Virus record (IMG/VR): IMGVR_UViG_3300011114_000773
Span: 1-64,000 of that record
Reading direction: 5' to 3' (one strand)
Source of the DNA: a virus
DNA length: 64,000 nt
In this document: positions 15,560-23,335 of the stretch, in pieces
Layout: every line of letters starts with the position of its first letter
How positions within the stretch are numbered: the first letter of the stretch is position 1
The notes under the pieces: generated by a model
Databases searched by the model: none
What the model was told of the DNA's origin: nothing
The model's input: the letters and a program-made list of their open reading frames with translations, nothing else
Program-made: the position numbers and the translations under genes

Positions 15560-16009
15560 TCACTCAGCGAAATCTACGTCGGTTTTCGCATTGAAGTCGT
15601 CAATCTTATCTTGCAGTTCGGCGACTTCTCCTCGGCAAATAGATTGAATCTTGTCCAAGTCTTCTCTGCCTACATGGGCGTACCATATATAGGTCTTCGT
15701 CACCTCTCGACCGAGAGGTACGAGTTCAGTTCCGCTCCTCGTAGGGAGGGTATTGAAAAAGTTGGATGAGTCCTTTGCTTCAGCAAGTTGCACAAGCAGT
15801 CCTGAAATAGGTGCCGTCGCCAAAGCGATTGCTGTTTTTAGCCTGACGAGCTTGGTGCTTTCCGCAGCCAGTGTCGAAAGAATCTGTCCCATATTGACAG
15901 TAGATGTTGAGTCATCTCTGCGGCTATTTTCGCGCCTAGCGACTTCTCGCAGGGCGTTGATACTTCCGACTAGGCGGTTTTTGACTTTTAGAGCTTTGTG
16001 AATTTTCAT
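15560..16009 (-). CDS. conserved-type phage hypothetical protein, helical
   Basis: 149 residues (MKIHKALKVKNRLVGSIN). Long helices with the C-terminal pattern ELQDKIDDFNAKTDVDF; the sequence type (alternating helices ending in 'LQDxxDxFN') is familiar from large phages but has no known function. It may form a coiled-coil oligomer. Preceded by a leaderless promoter at 16016-16044. Confidence 0.7.
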   Translation of the reverse strand: MKIHKALKVKNRLVGSINALREVARRENSRRDDSTSTVNMGQILSTLAAESTKLVRLKTAIALATAPISGLLVQLAEAKDSSNFFNTLPTRSGTELVPLGREVTKTYIWYAHVGREDLDKIQSICRGEVAELQDKIDDFNAKTDVDFAE

Positions 16010-16015
16010 ATAAGG

Positions 16016-16044
16016 ATATTACTGTTATTTACAGAACTTGTCAA
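16016..16044 (-). promoter_or_regulatory. sigma70-type promoter, leaderless
   Basis: TTGACA (16044-16039), 17-nt spacer, TAATAT (16021-16016), 6 nt to the ATG at 16009. The -35 overlaps the stop codon of the upstream gene. Confidence 0.78.
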
Positions 16045-16277
16045 GAGAGTAGCCGGTATTTCTTAGTCCCATCTTCGTAAATATCTACCGCTATATCTAA
16101 CTCATCAGCTAGCTGAACTACCCAATGAGCTTTACGATGGTCGTCTGATATTTTGTCATCTTCTCTGACGGACTCCCTGCCTGTAAATGCTTTATTTATA
16201 GCGCCAAACGCATGAAACCTCTGGCGCTCGCTCAGGCTTACAGAAACGACTTTATTGAAAGTAGCTACTAGCTTCAT
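16041..16277 (-). CDS. hypothetical protein
   Basis: 78 residues (MKLVATFNKVVSVSLSERQ). Single small helix/strand protein without recognised domain. Located 5 nt after the NAMPT-like gene, so co-transcribed with it. Confidence 0.55.
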   Translation of the reverse strand: MKLVATFNKVVSVSLSERQRFHAFGAINKAFTGRESVREDDKISDDHRKAHWVVQLADELDIAVDIYEDGTKKYRLLS

Positions 16278-16282
16278 AAGAA

Positions 16283-17905
16283 CTAGACTTCAAGACTCTT
16301 ATTGATTCGCCCCCTAATTTCCGCAAGAGTATGGTCGATAATTAACTTGCCATCAAGAAAAACTGTCTTAAGTTCACCCTTCTCCTCCTCTTCTGGAGTT
16401 ACGCAGTCCTCGTAAGTATAATGCCCATCCACTAAGTCCACCCGGATAAGCCCCTTGGCAGACTTTTTCATGCCATCATCAGAAACGGGGTCTTTATATA
16501 CCTCGATAGCCAAGTCGTTCACAACGCCATACGTAGCCTTGATGGCCATACCGAAGGTATCCCTAGTATTATATTGGTAAGTGAAACTGCCAATTCCATA
16601 GATGCTGTTCGTGGAAGCGAAACCCTTCTCTTTCAGCCGAATACAAATTTTCTCGCCACGGGCCTTAGTAATCGAATCTCCATAAATCGCGCCGATATGA
16701 TAGTCAAGGACTTTATATCCCTTGGGACTGACGGTTCCACCGAAGATGTTCCACAGCGATTCAATTAGTCCCTTACGGACGACTTCCTTCTCCAAGGCTG
16801 TAAGCTTCTCCATCTGAGGGTGATATCCGCTGAAACCGCACAGGCAGTCAACTGGGTCCGTCCAAAACGAGTCGGGACGAATAACAAGCCTATCTACCGG
16901 AAACCCTCCGGTGCGAGCAAGAATCTCTGGCTTAAGCCGAGGAAGAATCTCAACGACGACAGAAAACAAATTATATGTGTCACCGACATACGACGCGACG
17001 CCATTCGGTACGCATTCAGTGATGTACCATTTAAGAAAAGCGTACTCCTTAACAAGGCGCGGATTAACGGACTCGGAAGTCGGCTTCTCCATACCGAGAG
17101 GAGTTCTCTCGATAAATTCTGCAAGAATTGCTTCGTAGTCCATGCACCCGTAGATGATGTTGAACGACGCTACAGCGTGCTCCGTCGCCGAGACGCTCGC
17201 TCCGACTAGTTCCTTATCAACGTCGGCATTATAGTAATGCTCAAGCCACTCAATCGCCGGAATAGTGTCCGTGCCCGAAAAAGAGAGCAAGTGACCGCCA
17301 CCGCTCGAACAGGCGGTTTCAAGGCTTCCCATTCCACGGAAACTAAAATCGTGCCCTTGCCATTGGCAGAACGACGTATCACCGACTGTTTCCATCGCGT
17401 ATTTGTTAAGCATCTTACGAAAATCCAATGCAATTGTAGCGCTGGTAATTGGTTGCCAAGTGACGCAACTCCAAAGGCTTTCCAGATAATTCACCAGCCA
17501 ATACGCATGGTCAATAGTGTTTGTAATTGTCGTGACAGGCGTACGAATTAATGCGCTAACCCCTTCTGGTAAAGCCTTGATTTTAAGGGGCAAATACCCA
17601 AGGTCGTGCAGTTTTTTAATATGCTCGGTATCGACCGCTCCTTTACCCAAGGTAGCATTTACCATTCGGAGATATTTCTTTTCAACCTCGGCCCAAGGCT
17701 TGCTAAAAAAGTTCTTTCCCCACTGTACGAGAAGATACTCTTTAATAAAATATTGGAGGCCGAACACGACAACAGTATTCAACCCTTCTACGCGGCTCTT
17801 CCGAGCCGTCAGGTTGGAATAGACTTTCTGAGTGCCCTTGGGATAGCACTTGTAGTGAGTCTGCTTGTAGAAGTCTGTTAAAGTCAATGGTTGGATGCTA
17901 TTCAT
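16283..17905 (-). CDS. nicotinamide phosphoribosyltransferase-like enzyme (NAMPT/NadV or Namat type)
   Basis: 540 residues from ATG 17905 (MNSIQPLTLTDFYKQTHY); a TTG 22 codons upstream is unlikely because it would overlap the promoter. Full-length NAMPT family protein: TDFYKQTHYKCYP at the N-terminus, DFSFRGMGSLETACSSGGGHLLSFSGTDTI around residue 195, and VIRPDSFWTDP further on. NAMPT makes NMN from nicotinamide and PRPP. In phages such genes paired with a Prs-like gene can instead be NAD+-rebuilding enzymes that use ADP-ribose-pyrophosphate. A Prs-like gene lies 1.2 kb upstream. Leaderless promoter at 17913-17941. Confidence 0.88.
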   Translation of the reverse strand: MNSIQPLTLTDFYKQTHYKCYPKGTQKVYSNLTARKSRVEGLNTVVVFGLQYFIKEYLLVQWGKNFFSKPWAEVEKKYLRMVNATLGKGAVDTEHIKKLHDLGYLPLKIKALPEGVSALIRTPVTTITNTIDHAYWLVNYLESLWSCVTWQPITSATIALDFRKMLNKYAMETVGDTSFCQWQGHDFSFRGMGSLETACSSGGGHLLSFSGTDTIPAIEWLEHYYNADVDKELVGASVSATEHAVASFNIIYGCMDYEAILAEFIERTPLGMEKPTSESVNPRLVKEYAFLKWYITECVPNGVASYVGDTYNLFSVVVEILPRLKPEILARTGGFPVDRLVIRPDSFWTDPVDCLCGFSGYHPQMEKLTALEKEVVRKGLIESLWNIFGGTVSPKGYKVLDYHIGAIYGDSITKARGEKICIRLKEKGFASTNSIYGIGSFTYQYNTRDTFGMAIKATYGVVNDLAIEVYKDPVSDDGMKKSAKGLIRVDLVDGHYTYEDCVTPEEEEKGELKTVFLDGKLIIDHTLAEIRGRINKSLEV

Positions 17906-17912
17906 TGGAAGT

Positions 17913-17941
17913 AGTTTATCTGAAAGTTGGGGCCAAGTCAA
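17913..17941 (-). promoter_or_regulatory. sigma70-type promoter for the NAMPT-like gene, leaderless
   Basis: TTGACT (17941-17936), 17-nt spacer, TAAACT (17918-17913), 7 nt to the ATG at 17905. Confidence 0.7.
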
Positions 17942-17946
17942 GGCGT

Positions 17947-18381
17947 TTATAGCCTTTCGGAGTCTTTCCACATGGTTTTTCTATTAATCTTAACTATTAA
18001 ATTTTCCAATATTTCTAGTGCTTGATACAAACCCGCTCTGTCGTCTAGCAAGAGATTAAAGAAAATCTTGCCGTTCTTTCCAAATGGCGTGTCGATTACG
18101 TTTTCGTTAATTCCGTTAATCTCGATGTCCATCTCAGACTTAAAATAATCACGAATGAACCCATAACGACTAGTCGGAGACGCAGTAAAACAAACTATAA
18201 AAAAATCTAATCTTTTGCATTCAGACATGATGAATTTGATTCGACTATACCCCGTGTCTGGATAATTATGATAATTGAAGACGGTATCGTCAAAACCCAC
18301 AGCGACAATTAGCCTTGGATGTTTTTTATATTCAGCGTAAAGTCTATCTACGCATCTGTCAGTACGTTCAAATGGATTCAT
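17947..18381 (-). CDS. HAD-fold protein with lost catalytic Asp (probable pseudo-enzyme)
   Basis: 144 residues from ATG 18381 (MNPFERTDRCVDRL). The HAD fold is clear: IVAVGFDDTVFNYH, then VCFTASPTSR (motif II Thr/Ser) and NLLLDDRAGL (motif IV Asp pair). Motif I should read DxDxT; here it is GFDDT, with Gly29 (codon GGT) where the nucleophile Asp belongs. A phosphatase would be dead, so it may bind a phosphorylated ligand or partner. Its position between the NAMPT-like and Prs-like genes links it to that module. The start overlaps nothing; the HD gene ends 2 nt upstream. Confidence 0.75.
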   Translation of the reverse strand: MNPFERTDRCVDRLYAEYKKHPRLIVAVGFDDTVFNYHNYPDTGYSRIKFIMSECKRLDFFIVCFTASPTSRYGFIRDYFKSEMDIEINGINENVIDTPFGKNGKIFFNLLLDDRAGLYQALEILENLIVKINRKTMWKDSERL

Positions 18382-18382
18382 A

Positions 18383-18835
18383 TTATGCCTGTCGTTCGAG
18401 GAGGAATACAAGCCCTCGCGCATACTTCAAGATTTGCTTTTGAGTGGGCGAATCACTAAGATTGTGAAGCATATCCGCGATTTTAACTCTTCTGGCTATT
18501 TCGTTTTCGCGAACGCCTTCGAGGTACGCCTCGTAAGAGCAGTCTCCTGTTTTCGTGAGCAGTGCTACCGCATCTACTACCGGATTAGGCACTCCGAAAT
18601 GGAGTAGCGCGGCCTGCGTTACATCAGTATCTTCTAGCACGTCATGCAACCAACCAGCAGCCCTTACGAAATCGACTTCTGCCGCCAACTTTTTCACGAC
18701 GGCTTCTGGATGAGTAATGTAGGGAGTTACTCTATCGCGCCGGAATTGATTAGCGTGAGCCTTTCTTGCTATATGTTCTGCCAGCGCGACAATCCCACCA
18801 GCCACGGCTGTACTGGTTAGCTTCTCTTCACTCAT
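18383..18835 (-). CDS. HD-domain hydrolase, SpoT/MESH1-like
   Basis: 150 residues. The motif set HANQFRRDRVTPYITHP, GWLHDVLEDTDVT and RRVKIADMLHNLSD is that of single-domain (p)ppGpp hydrolases (SpoT-HD/MESH1 type), Mn dependent. It could remove ppGpp made by the starved host; animal MESH1 also acts on NADPH, of interest next to NAD-related genes here. Substrate not decided by sequence. Starts MSEEKLTSTAVAGG. Confidence 0.8.
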   Translation of the reverse strand: MSEEKLTSTAVAGGIVALAEHIARKAHANQFRRDRVTPYITHPEAVVKKLAAEVDFVRAAGWLHDVLEDTDVTQAALLHFGVPNPVVDAVALLTKTGDCSYEAYLEGVRENEIARRVKIADMLHNLSDSPTQKQILKYARGLVFLLERQA

Positions 18836-18837
18836 AA

Positions 18838-19092
18838 TTAATATATCCTATCCACTTCAAAACATTCCTCAAATGCCTCTGCGTCACCCAAATGAAAATC
18901 CGCGAATAATAGAACCACAAAGTCACTAGTGTCTATGTGACAAGAGTGAGTATATGACCCGACCTTCATGCCTATCCTATCGTCCTTAACCACGCGATAG
19001 AACTCAGCGTCATTAGGAACCATGATACCTCGCGAAGAAAGCTCAAGTCTGACCCGAGTAGCTGCCGCTTGATTTTTAGTAAGACGCTTCAT
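18838..19092 (-). CDS. hypothetical protein
   Basis: 84 residues from ATG 19092 (MKRLTKNQAAATRVR); a longer start at 19113 would deepen the overlap with the Prs-like gene, which is already 17 nt. The C-terminal half has several acidic residues. No domain recognised. Lies between the Prs-like and HD genes in one transcript. Confidence 0.5.
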   Translation of the reverse strand: MKRLTKNQAAATRVRLELSSRGIMVPNDAEFYRVVKDDRIGMKVGSYTHSCHIDTSDFVVLLFADFHLGDAEAFEECFEVDRIY

Positions 19093-19948
19093 GTATGTTA
19101 AATTTATCGCCATATTTGCGACGATTTTCGATTATGTATTCTCGCGACATAAGACTATCAGTGGTCCAAATATAATCTATGCCATTATCATATAAATGCT
19201 GAATCCCACGAGAAAAAATGCCATGAGTAACATATAAATGAATGACAGATGCGCCCTTTGCTCGTAGGACTTTCGCTAATTCAATGAATGTGGCACCACC
19301 GTCGCATATATCGTCAACGATACATACTTGCCGACCGAGAATCGGTTCGTCTTCGTGGACCTCGGTCTTGATTATTTTTCCGGTAGATAAATCTCGGACC
19401 TTCTCGCAGCGAACAAAGCTATTATATTTAACACTGGCAGCGAGTTTCGCGACCTTCTTACTCGCTCCGTCGTCTGGACTGACAAGAAGCGGTTTATCAT
19501 CGACATAAAGGAATAGCCTTTGGAGATTATAGAAGCAATGAATTATTTTCTCTTGGGAAATAACTTTTACGTTATTAATGAGGGCCGGTGCGACATTGCT
19601 ATGCGGGTCCATGACCTCTACCTCGTCAAAGCTAAGAAAGTTTAAGTAATCGCAAAAGACCTTCAAACTAAAAGCTTCGCCTTCATCGCACACCCTATCC
19701 TGCCTAGCGTATGGTATATATGAGAGTTTTAAATAAGATTGCTTTTGGCCGAATTGCCTTTTTGCCGCGTCTTTAACCATCGCTAATTCGATTAAGTCAT
19801 GCGCCGATTTTGCTTTTAGCGTAAAAGTCAAGCAGTTTATAGGGCCATACTCCGACTTGTCGAATTTAATTCCGACTTCTCCTCCGGGGAAGACGAATGA
19901 TTTAAACCGACATACTTTATCGAAGTGTGTAACTGTGATATTGCTCAT
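19076..19948 (-). CDS. ribose-phosphate pyrophosphokinase-like enzyme (Prs or Adps type)
   Basis: 290 residues from ATG 19948 (MSNITVTHFDKVC). Type I phosphoribosyl-pyrophosphate synthetase fold: FPGGEVGIKF, YIPYARQDR, VMDPHSNVAPALI and the pyrophosphate-binding loop VDDICDGGATF. Slightly shorter than cellular Prs (about 310-315). It would make PRPP for the NAMPT-like enzyme downstream, or, as in the phage NAD+ reconstitution pathway, pyrophosphorylate ADP-ribose. Sequence alone does not separate these. Leaderless promoter at 19956-19984. Confidence 0.85.
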   Translation of the reverse strand: MSNITVTHFDKVCRFKSFVFPGGEVGIKFDKSEYGPINCLTFTLKAKSAHDLIELAMVKDAAKRQFGQKQSYLKLSYIPYARQDRVCDEGEAFSLKVFCDYLNFLSFDEVEVMDPHSNVAPALINNVKVISQEKIIHCFYNLQRLFLYVDDKPLLVSPDDGASKKVAKLAASVKYNSFVRCEKVRDLSTGKIIKTEVHEDEPILGRQVCIVDDICDGGATFIELAKVLRAKGASVIHLYVTHGIFSRGIQHLYDNGIDYIWTTDSLMSREYIIENRRKYGDKFNIHEASY

Positions 19949-19955
19949 GCAAAAG

Positions 19956-19984
19956 ACTCTATACGCTCTTTTCCAGTAAGTCAA
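19956..19984 (-). promoter_or_regulatory. sigma70-type promoter for the Prs-like gene, leaderless
   Basis: TTGACT (19984-19979), 17-nt spacer, TAGAGT (19961-19956), 7 nt to the ATG at 19948. The -35 overlaps the stop of the upstream YopX gene. Confidence 0.65.
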
Positions 19985-20385
19985 GACGATAGTTTCGCCT
20001 CGCGCATTAGATGAGGATGCTCATGGATATTTCCGACCACTTCGATATCCCACACTCCTGATATCCTAGGCCTCTCGAAACGGTGCCCACCAAGCGCAGG
20101 ATAAAAACTATATCGAAAGCAGGCGTCTTCAGGGTCATAATAAACAATTGCCTTATAATAAAATCCTATCTTATCGCTCCAGCTATCGAAACTCTTGACG
20201 GATAAGATGTCCCTTTCGCAAATCTCGTTTCCGTTTTTGTCCAATCGACCAGTGTATTGAGAGTAAACATAATTGTCTTCATCGAGACAAATAGATACAA
20301 TGCGAACACCGCTTGGGCTAATGAATAATGGAGCAGACCATGCTTTCGTGGATAAATTCCAAACTCTAAATTTTAACTCGCGCAT
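19981..20385 (-). CDS. YopX family protein
   Basis: 134 residues: MRELKFRVWN at the start, SQYTGRLDKNGNEICERDIL in the middle, and EVVGNIHEHPHLM at the end. Third YopX paralogue in the window, the most divergent of the three. Unknown role. Followed directly by the promoter of the Prs-like gene. Confidence 0.85.
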   Translation of the reverse strand: MRELKFRVWNLSTKAWSAPLFISPSGVRIVSICLDEDNYVYSQYTGRLDKNGNEICERDILSVKSFDSWSDKIGFYYKAIVYYDPEDACFRYSFYPALGGHRFERPRISGVWDIEVVGNIHEHPHLMREAKLSS

Positions 20386-20394
20386 AATTTGATT

Positions 20395-20628
20395 TCAGTC
20401 GATGTCTCCATGACCGTCATTGCCGCGATACGTATAAAAATCCTCTTTACTTACAAGCTCTTCGCTCAAAACGAACGACGACCCGACGAGGGTATTCCGA
20501 GCATACCTCGAACGAAGCTTTCCTTTCATTACTGACGAGTCGAGAGTGTATTTGCCATCCTTTTGCCTAGTGAACCGAGCGCCGTCTGATTTGCGGTAAA
20601 TGTATTTGGGAGAGTCTAACTTTTTCAT
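20395..20628 (-). CDS. hypothetical protein
   Basis: 77 residues from ATG 20628 (MKKLDSPKYIYRKSD); a longer frame to 20679 would overlap the cupin gene. Lys/Arg-rich, with strand pattern YIYRKSDGARFTRQKDGKYTL. No domain recognised. It follows the cupin stop by 1 nt. Confidence 0.55.
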   Translation of the reverse strand: MKKLDSPKYIYRKSDGARFTRQKDGKYTLDSSVMKGKLRSRYARNTLVGSSFVLSEELVSKEDFYTYRGNDGHGDID

Positions 20629-20629
20629 A

Positions 20630-21025
20630 TTATTTGGGGAGTGAAGATTCTTTTCTCCATACTCTATATGAGTCATCATCTCTATGGAAAGTACTGAACT
20701 CTATAATATCAGAATCTTCAATAGCTTCGACTTCATGTGGAACGAGCCTTCCAATTTCGATACAGTCTCCAGCTTCTAAAACTCCATGATGGAGGGAGGC
20801 ATCGGTTGTGTCTATGAGCCAAAGATTCACCCGCCCCCTAGCCAAAAAAAAGGATTCCTGCTTTTCGCTGTGGAAATGGGCGCTGAACCTATGTCCCTTT
20901 TTAATATGTAAAATTTTTCCACAATAATTGTTCTTTTCATCATTAACGATGAAGTCCTCATACCCCCAAGGCTTCTCTACCCGTTTAATAGGGCCGCGCT
21001 TTAAAGAAGAAACTAGATTAGACAT
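20630..21025 (-). CDS. cupin-fold protein, mannose-6-phosphate isomerase type II-like
   Basis: 131 residues from ATG 21025 (MSNLVSSLKRGP); a longer start at 21106 adds 27 residues and a perfect TATAAT lies 17 nt before it, so the start is uncertain. KPWGYEDFIV, HIKKGHRFSAHFHSEKQESFFLARG and LVPHEVEAI form a single metal-binding cupin (two His, a Gln/Glu, a late His), closest to the C-terminal domain of GMP/PMI sugar enzymes. Might epimerise or isomerise a sugar phosphate related to the glycan cluster at 35-46 kb. Confidence 0.7.
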   Translation of the reverse strand: MSNLVSSLKRGPIKRVEKPWGYEDFIVNDEKNNYCGKILHIKKGHRFSAHFHSEKQESFFLARGRVNLWLIDTTDASLHHGVLEAGDCIEIGRLVPHEVEAIEDSDIIEFSTFHRDDDSYRVWRKESSLPK

Positions 21026-21168
21026 AGGTATTAAAAGTGTTGATGTAGTTAATAAACTGTTGCTCAAATTGACTTTCTTTCTTACGAATAGACTTATTCT
21101 GTCCATTTTGCCATACTCTCAATTATACAGAGGATAGCGTATCGAGAAATCCAAATCTCACACCCCCG

Positions 21169-21621
21169 CTACCTCGTCCCGGTGCTTCCAAATCCACCCT
21201 GTCCGCGCTCGCTACCGGAAAGCTCATGGACTTCTAGCATGTCACAAGTTAAATACGGCTCGATAATTAGTTGGGCAATTCTGTCGCCTTCTTTGACTTG
21301 AAAGAGGCTCCTCTTGTCGGTATTTAAAATAATAATTCCCACCTCTGCTCGGTATCCAGAGTCGATAACGCCAGCAAGAATATCAATGCCAAATTTAAAA
21401 GCCAAACCAGAGCGCGGCGCGATTCTGCCGTAGAATCCTTTGGGAATACTAAGGACTAGATTGGTAGGAATCAGACTTCTTTCTCCGGGTTCAATGAGAA
21501 TTCCACATTGCTGTGTAAGCGCCGCCTTTAAATCGTATCCAGCGTCCTCGCTCCTTTTCTCGGGTAGATAGAAGTTCCGTGATGGGTCTGCGCGTCTGAC
21601 AAAAAGTTGTGGGATTTCCAT
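21169..21621 (-). CDS. dut: dUTP diphosphatase
   Basis: 150 residues, with all five trimeric dUTPase motifs: EDAGYDLKA, PRSGLAFKFGI, AGVIDSGYRAEVG, GDRIAQLII and RGQGGFGSTG. It hydrolyses dUTP to dUMP, keeping uracil out of DNA and feeding ThyX. A leaderless promoter (21628-21656) drives it. Confidence 0.93.
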   Translation of the reverse strand: MEIPQLFVRRADPSRNFYLPEKRSEDAGYDLKAALTQQCGILIEPGERSLIPTNLVLSIPKGFYGRIAPRSGLAFKFGIDILAGVIDSGYRAEVGIIILNTDKRSLFQVKEGDRIAQLIIEPYLTCDMLEVHELSGSERGQGGFGSTGTR

Positions 21622-21627
21622 ATAGGC

Positions 21628-21656
21628 ATATTACCGAGACTTTACGAGAAAGTCAA
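21628..21656 (-). promoter_or_regulatory. sigma70-type promoter for dut, leaderless
   Basis: TTGACT (21656-21651), 17-nt spacer, TAATAT (21633-21628), 6 nt to the ATG at 21621. Confidence 0.78.
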
Positions 21657-21657
21657 C

Positions 21658-22032
21658 TCAAAAATAAACAATAACCGTGGGTTTTTTCTGTGCTTTAGCT
21701 ATCCGAAGAGAATCGGCAGAACCCTTAGACGCCCCATCCCAAAAACAAATGACCTCATCACACGCTGTAATTATGTCAGCATTTCTCTTGAACCCTGCGG
21801 AGCGCCCATGAGTTTTCCAATCAGGAAGGATTTCATTAAGAGAGATTAGATTATCTTTGGCGAAGCGAGCGCCCAGAGCGTCAGCGCCGACCGCGCCACC
21901 CGAGACTATAGAGTCCATCTTCCACTGAACGCTTCTTATTTGAGTATCCCATGCTCCATAGTGGTTGTTTATACTTCTATAAAGCAACTGGTAGTCGCTA
22001 AAAGAGCGAGAGCCTATAATTGCAAGTCTCAT
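21658..22032 (-). CDS. SLOG-fold nucleotide-binding protein (DUF2493/YspA-like)
   Basis: 124 residues. MRLAIIGSRSFSDYQLL at the start, IVSGGAVGADALGARFA in the middle and ICFWDGASKGSADSL near the end are the nucleotide-binding motifs of the DprA/SLOG superfamily, cpYpsA-like branch. Such proteins are thought to sense or process nucleotides or ADP-ribose derivatives. The stop lies 1 nt after the -35 of dut. Its start overlaps the GGQ gene by 4 nt. Confidence 0.75.
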   Translation of the reverse strand: MRLAIIGSRSFSDYQLLYRSINNHYGAWDTQIRSVQWKMDSIVSGGAVGADALGARFAKDNLISLNEILPDWKTHGRSAGFKRNADIITACDEVICFWDGASKGSADSLRIAKAQKKPTVIVYF

Positions 22033-22256
22033 GTTGGAATTACCATATCAGCCACCTTAAGTTCAGCCATGCCGTATTCCAGCATCGCCAGAGCGACGTT
22101 CCGATTTCGCATCTGCGACCGTTCGCATTCACACGACGCTGTGAGGCCAGTAGGTATATGGGTTACTTTGACACCCAGCGGCATTGCGCCGCAATGTTGC
22201 CCGCCTTTTGGCGTATGACTGACTGTTTCGATTTTGAGATTTATGGGGTTTATCAT
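22029..22256 (-). CDS. single-domain peptidyl-tRNA hydrolase / release-factor-like protein (GGQ)
   Basis: 75 residues only. The GGQ loop (residues 18-20, PKGGQHCG) that triggers peptidyl-tRNA hydrolysis in release factors is followed by GVKVTHIPTGL and ERSQMRNRNVALAML, the class I release-factor RF-1 domain signature. It lacks codon-recognition domains, as do ArfB/YaeJ and PrfH-type proteins, so it likely frees stalled ribosomes or recognises an unknown signal. With the tmRNA gene at 29411-29796, this phage encodes two ribosome rescue factors. Confidence 0.8.
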   Translation of the reverse strand: MINPINLKIETVSHTPKGGQHCGAMPLGVKVTHIPTGLTASCECERSQMRNRNVALAMLEYGMAELKVADMVIPT

Positions 22257-22280
22257 AGCTACAGACCGGGCTGTCCATGC

Positions 22281-22664
22281 CTAGTAAACTAAAGACTCAC
22301 TATATAGCCAGTCTTGTAGTTCGAGAATCTCTTCGGAGATTATCCCTGCTTGAACAGAGTCCACTTTGCTTGCGTCCTCGCACTTATCGTAGAAGCATAT
22401 ATAAAAGCGCAATCCTCCAAATTTTAATTTAATTTGGTGAATCTTGAAGTCGGGCATCGTCGTCTCAAGTTCGACTAGGAAATCATTAATTATCGCAGCC
22501 CAAGAATTTGGCGCATCAGCTAGTGCGAATCCATACCAACCCTTCTCTACGCGATAAGCCCACTTATGGAAGAGAATTATGTCGGTATTAAAACCGCCAG
22601 ACTTTTTCGCAATAGATAGTCCTGCGTATTTAGCCTTTAGACCTTTTACGAACCCTTTTTCCAT
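22281..22664 (-). CDS. phage hypothetical protein
   Basis: 127 residues. HQIKLKFGGLRFYICF near residue 85 is a strand motif found in many phage proteins of unknown role; otherwise unrecognised. First gene of the leftward series 22664-19981; a TAAAAT -10 is 5 nt before the ATG with a poor -35. The 224-bp gap up to 22888 carries no gene and holds divergent control signals for this gene and the rightward gene at 22889. Confidence 0.6.
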   Translation of the reverse strand: MEKGFVKGLKAKYAGLSIAKKSGGFNTDIILFHKWAYRVEKGWYGFALADAPNSWAAIINDFLVELETTMPDFKIHQIKLKFGGLRFYICFYDKCEDASKVDSVQAGIISEEILELQDWLYSESLVY

Positions 22665-22888
22665 AAGATATTTTAGTATGACTGGCCGGTTAGTTTAACA
22701 CTTGAGGTAAGCCCTCGGACTTAGCCCGCACTATCTAATATCTACTATATTCTACACAGTGATATTAAACTAATCTAAGTTTTAAAGATTTTCTTTTTGT
22801 TCTCTTTTACTCAAGTCGTATGTAATAACATTACCCTCCTTTAGCTATCAAGGCAAGACAATTCTTCTAAATTAGTGTAAATATCAAT

Positions 22889-23332
22889 ATGGCTGCGTTA
22901 TTAACACCAGAACTATTGAGTCTGCTTTTCGGAAGCATTACTGGCTTTATTTTTAAAGCTATTGCTATTCGCGAACAGAATAAAGCCGCGCAGTTTGACA
23001 GGATGATGCGGGCCATAGACAAGGCCGACGACTCTGCCGACAAAGCAGCGAATCGAGATGGAGAATCTGGTAAGTGGGTCAGAAGAGTTATCGTCCTAAG
23101 TGTATTATTTGCAGTTATTTTAGCGCCATTCGTCTTAGCTCTTATGCACGAACCGACGGTCGCTCAGGTAGTTACTAAAACCCCATCTTATTTCTTCGGC
23201 CTTTTCGGAGGAAAAGACAAGGTAGCATTTGTTAAAATATACGGATACCTAATGATTCCAGAACTCAGGACATGCCTACTGGCCATCTGTGGATTTTATT
23301 TTGGACAAGCATCAGCAAAAGTAAACGGATAA
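22889..23332 (+). CDS. small membrane protein, holin-like
   Basis: 147 residues with hydrophobic segments at about 8-26, 67-88 and 117-140 and a charged central stretch (REQNKAAQFDRMM, then DKADDSADKAAN). Size and topology fit phage holins or holin-like proteins; no named family recognised. Followed 3 nt later by a lipoprotein gene with a membrane segment, an arrangement typical of lysis cassettes, although no endolysin is adjacent. Confidence 0.55.
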   Translation: MAALLTPELLSLLFGSITGFIFKAIAIREQNKAAQFDRMMRAIDKADDSADKAANRDGESGKWVRRVIVLSVLFAVILAPFVLALMHEPTVAQVVTKTPSYFFGLFGGKDKVAFVKIYGYLMIPELRTCLLAICGFYFGQASAKVNG

Positions 23333-23335
23333 ATT

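Noticed and set aside
16820-17881. Several plus-strand frames of 75-129 codons.
   Set aside because: All are antisense to the NAMPT-like gene with its intact motifs.
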